From Pseudomonas fluorescens (GTDB lineage Bacteria; Pseudomonadota; Gammaproteobacteria; Pseudomonadales; Pseudomonadaceae): a stretch of 64,000 nucleotides of DNA. A program made the position numbers and the translations under genes. The notes under the pieces are model-generated. The model searched no databases. It was given only the letters and a program-made list of their open reading frames with translations, and was not told the DNA's origin. The stretch is from contig NZ_LACH01000021.1 in assembly GCF_000968015.1 (NCBI RefSeq), positions 4,777 through 68,776 on the forward strand. Direction: 5' to 3'. Shown piece after piece: positions 62,000 through 64,000 of this stretch (its first letter is position 1; each line of letters starts with the position of its first letter).

Positions 62000-63130
62000 T
62001 CAAGCCCCTCCCAGCAATTCGGAAGCCGCCATGGCGCAGCTGCGGCTAGCGGTGGTGCCAGCGCGTCCGTGCAGCTCGAACCAATCGGTCGTCAGGCCGC
62101 ATCCACAATGTGCGCCGGGGTGTAATGTCGCGAGATCGCCCATGACCACCGCGTGAGCAGGGCTTGACGAAATGTATGGGGAGACGAATTCCAGCAAGCC
62201 GCGCTGGCCGTATGGCTGGATCGTGAAATCGGATGGGTTGCGCACGAAAACCTTCGAGTAAATGGGGACATGAAAATGATGGCGGGCACATTGGATATAG
62301 GGCACGGCATGCTCGACGGCACCGTAACCATCCCGGCAGCGGGACAGGTCGACACCCAATTGCCGATTGATTCGGGCATACAACTCAAGCAGGGGAATCT
62401 CTCGTGCTGCCTGGGTTTTCCAGCCACCCCCCAAAAACACCAGTGACTGAGCGGGCAACTTGAGATTCGGTGCGCAGGTGTTTTCCATGTGGTGTAGCGC
62501 ATGGGAAAGAAACGCAGGAAATCCGAGAATCCGCACAGGCAATCCCTCGTCGGCAAACTCCTGCAAGGCGCGAATCACGCCAAACAGGTCGAACTCGTGA
62601 CCTTCACCCGTCCGGCGCAATCCGTAGACGACCCGATTGACGGGCGCATAGCTGCAGAGAAACTGGTCGGTGTAAGTGGTGCCCAAGGTGATGGCCGCCT
62701 CGGGCTCGTAGCTCAGGAGCAAGTAGTTGCAGGGGCTGTCCGGCGTATCCCAGCCGTAGTGCCGGAAAACGTGGCTCACCATGCCTTGAGCCGCAGCCAT
62801 GCTGCGAGGGTCATAGCGCATGCGACTTTTCTGGCCGCTGGTGCCAGACGATGTCAGCTCCAGCGCGCCTTCGCCGGTGGGGCCGAACAACACGTGACGT
62901 TTGAAATAGTTGGCGAAAATCGGTGGCAACCTGGACCAGTCATCCAGTGTCTCCAGGTCCTTTGCCTCTAGCCCGTTGGCGTTTAGCCAGCGTTCGTAGC
63001 CAGGCGTGTGGTGACAATGAAACAGGCTGATTTCCCCCATCGCCTGGTCAAACAGACCCTCGGGTACGGAATCCAGGCAATAGGGTTGCGCTAACGCGCA
63101 GAGCGCATCGGTGTGGGGTAAATGGATCAT
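62000..63130 (-). CDS. LuxE-like acyl-protein synthetase
   Basis: Protein of 376 aa of the LuxE (PF04443-type) family. In bioluminescent bacteria LuxE activates a fatty acid with ATP and holds it on a C-terminal cysteine before LuxC reduces it. The ATP loop is LELTSSGTSGQKSRMRYD (about 90-107). The C-terminal FELHGRAGTTASRSCAMAAS carries Cys365, matching in place the acceptor Cys364 of Photobacterium LuxE. I prefer the ATG at 63130 over a TTG three bases earlier; AGTAGGTC lies upstream. It is downstream of the MFS exporter gene by 21 bases and directly upstream of the LuxC fusion. No luxAB genes are seen. Confidence 0.88.
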   Translation of the reverse strand: MIHLPHTDALCALAQPYCLDSVPEGLFDQAMGEISLFHCHHTPGYERWLNANGLEAKDLETLDDWSRLPPIFANYFKRHVLFGPTGEGALELTSSGTSGQKSRMRYDPRSMAAAQGMVSHVFRHYGWDTPDSPCNYLLLSYEPEAAITLGTTYTDQFLCSYAPVNRVVYGLRRTGEGHEFDLFGVIRALQEFADEGLPVRILGFPAFLSHALHHMENTCAPNLKLPAQSLVFLGGGWKTQAAREIPLLELYARINRQLGVDLSRCRDGYGAVEHAVPYIQCARHHFHVPIYSKVFVRNPSDFTIQPYGQRGLLEFVSPYISSSPAHAVVMGDLATLHPGAHCGCGLTTDWFELHGRAGTTASRSCAMAASELLGGA

Positions 63131-63151
63131 CAATAGACCTACTGTGTGGTG

Positions 63152-64000
63152 TCAGACGGCAAGCGCGATGTGAGAGCGCCGCAGAAACAGGCTTAGGGGT
63201 GCCAGGCACAGAAGCCCCGCGATACCCGCCATCCAAGCGAACGATTCGTGGCTGTCACCGGCACCGGCGGCCGCAATAAGCGAGCCGCCACCGCCCATGA
63301 CGGCGATCGAGATCATGCCGATCATGGCCGAGACCAGACCTTTGCTGTCGTCGCTGGCGAACAGCGCAAGCCGGTACAGCGCGGCATTGCTCATGCCCAG
63401 CCCCACGGCGTAGAGCGTCAGGCAACTGATCAGCACGACTGTCGAAGCACCGTAGAAGCTGACGGTGACTAGCGCGATGACCCCGCCGCAAAACGGCCAC
63501 AGGGCGTATCGGATCAGTGATGGCAGTTCAATGTTGGCAATCAGTCGGTTGAGGATCAGATTGCCGAGAATGACTGCCGCAAACACCGGGATTTGCCACA
63601 GGCCATAGTGCAGGGTTGAAAGCCCCTGGTTGTGGATCAGCAAGAGCGGCGCCAACCCGATCCAGGCAATCAAGGGCAGGCTCATCACGCCCAGTGCGAC
63701 TGCGGCGCAAAGGAATTGCGGGTTAGTCAGCAACGCGGCATAGCGGCGCACAGTGCCGTGCCATTCAAAGCGCACGGCTTCCAGTCGCTGACCGTCGTGG
63801 CGCAGGGTGCCCACGGTTTCCGGCATGCACAGGTAAAGCCCGAGCCAGATGATCACGCCGCTGATACCCAGCAGTAAAAACAGTTCCCGCCAGGACAACC
63901 ACTCCAGCAGCAGACTGCCGAGCAACGGCCCCAGAAGCGGGGAGAGCAGCGCAACGTTCCCCAACAACGCCATGATTTTGACCGCGTCGGCTTCGCAGAA
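63152..64000 (-). CDS. MdfA-like MFS exporter, incomplete at the window edge
   Basis: C-terminal 282 residues of a major facilitator; the start lies beyond the window. It resembles E. coli MdfA from about TM4 onwards: ALLGNVALLSPLLGPLLGSL, LSWRELFLLLGISGVI, ALGVMSLPLIAWIGLAPLLL and GMSNAALYRLALFASDDSKG. MdfA exports lipophilic cations and neutral drugs using protons. Its stop is 21 bases from the start of the LuxE-like gene, so it is the first visible gene of the minus-strand cluster and may export the product of that cluster or give self-protection. The substrate is unknown. Confidence 0.88.
   Translation of the reverse strand, partial: FCEADAVKIMALLGNVALLSPLLGPLLGSLLLEWLSWRELFLLLGISGVIIWLGLYLCMPETVGTLRHDGQRLEAVRFEWHGTVRRYAALLTNPQFLCAAVALGVMSLPLIAWIGLAPLLLIHNQGLSTLHYGLWQIPVFAAVILGNLILNRLIANIELPSLIRYALWPFCGGVIALVTVSFYGASTVVLISCLTLYAVGLGMSNAALYRLALFASDDSKGLVSAMIGMISIAVMGGGGSLIAAAGAGDSHESFAWMAGIAGLLCLAPLSLFLRRSHIALAV

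Overview
The window is GC-rich chromosomal DNA of a fluorescent Pseudomonas (P. fluorescens group). The evidence is an MvaT-type H-NS analogue, the kguE-kguK-kguT-kguD/ptxS block for 2-ketogluconate use with its two TGAAACCGGTTTCA operators, a galU-gor-ahpCF-gloA-hpd housekeeping stretch, and many REP/REPIN palindromes with the core GTGGGAGCGAGCTTGCTC. No rRNA, tRNA, CRISPR array or complete insertion sequence was seen.

Layout. 0-2.8 kb: nitronate monooxygenase, an AcuI/YhdH-like reductase and a GyrI-like binding protein. 2.8-5.8 kb: a minus-strand alkylation-repair operon, ogt > 2OG-Fe(II) oxygenase > alkB > ada. 5.9-8 kb: small conserved proteins and lipoproteins, including a 58-aa gene. 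8.2-15.1 kb: galU and gor, then a divergent KfrA-like gene and tyrosine recombinase, then ahpC and ahpF. 15.2-21.6 kb: gloA, a periplasmic protein, an mvaT-like gene, an EAL-domain gene remnant, LysR with a divergent EamA exporter, hpd and rarD. 21.8-30.1 kb: aldo/keto reductase, an MFS transporter divergent from a CdaR-like regulator, glycerate kinase, a chemoreceptor and an aminotransferase. 30.2-35.6 kb: the kgu operon and ptxS. 35.8-42.3 kb: an accessory island with two beta-rich proteins of unknown function, an autotransporter and a further unknown protein, bounded by two related palindromes. 42.4-49.8 kb: DUF1345 protein, an RND efflux permease and adaptor, and a divergent two-component system. 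49.9-55 kb: anti-sigma, ECF sigma and TPR genes, a hydroxyacid dehydrogenase, a hydrolase, and YqaA and DUF411 proteins. 55.1-57.3 kb: a chemoreceptor remnant, an aldo/keto reductase and a divergent LysR. 57.2-64 kb (running off the end): a minus-strand cluster of an MdfA-like exporter, LuxE-like acyl-protein synthetase, LuxC-type reductase fused to a PaaK-like adenylation domain, a second PaaK-like enzyme and a GNAT protein.

How the parts work together. The repair operon handles O6- and N-alkyl DNA damage. ahpCF, gor and gloA form an oxidative and electrophile defence block. ptxS with kguEKTD takes up and converts 2-ketogluconate. The MFS/CdaR/glycerate kinase block suggests sugar-diacid or glycerate use. 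The cluster at the right edge looks like a pathway that activates a carboxylic acid, reduces it to an aldehyde and exports a product. No luxAB, PKS or NRPS gene is visible, and I do not recognise it as a described system; it is the best candidate here for something new.

Limits: all family names come from reading motifs and recalled family knowledge. No database search or structure prediction was run.
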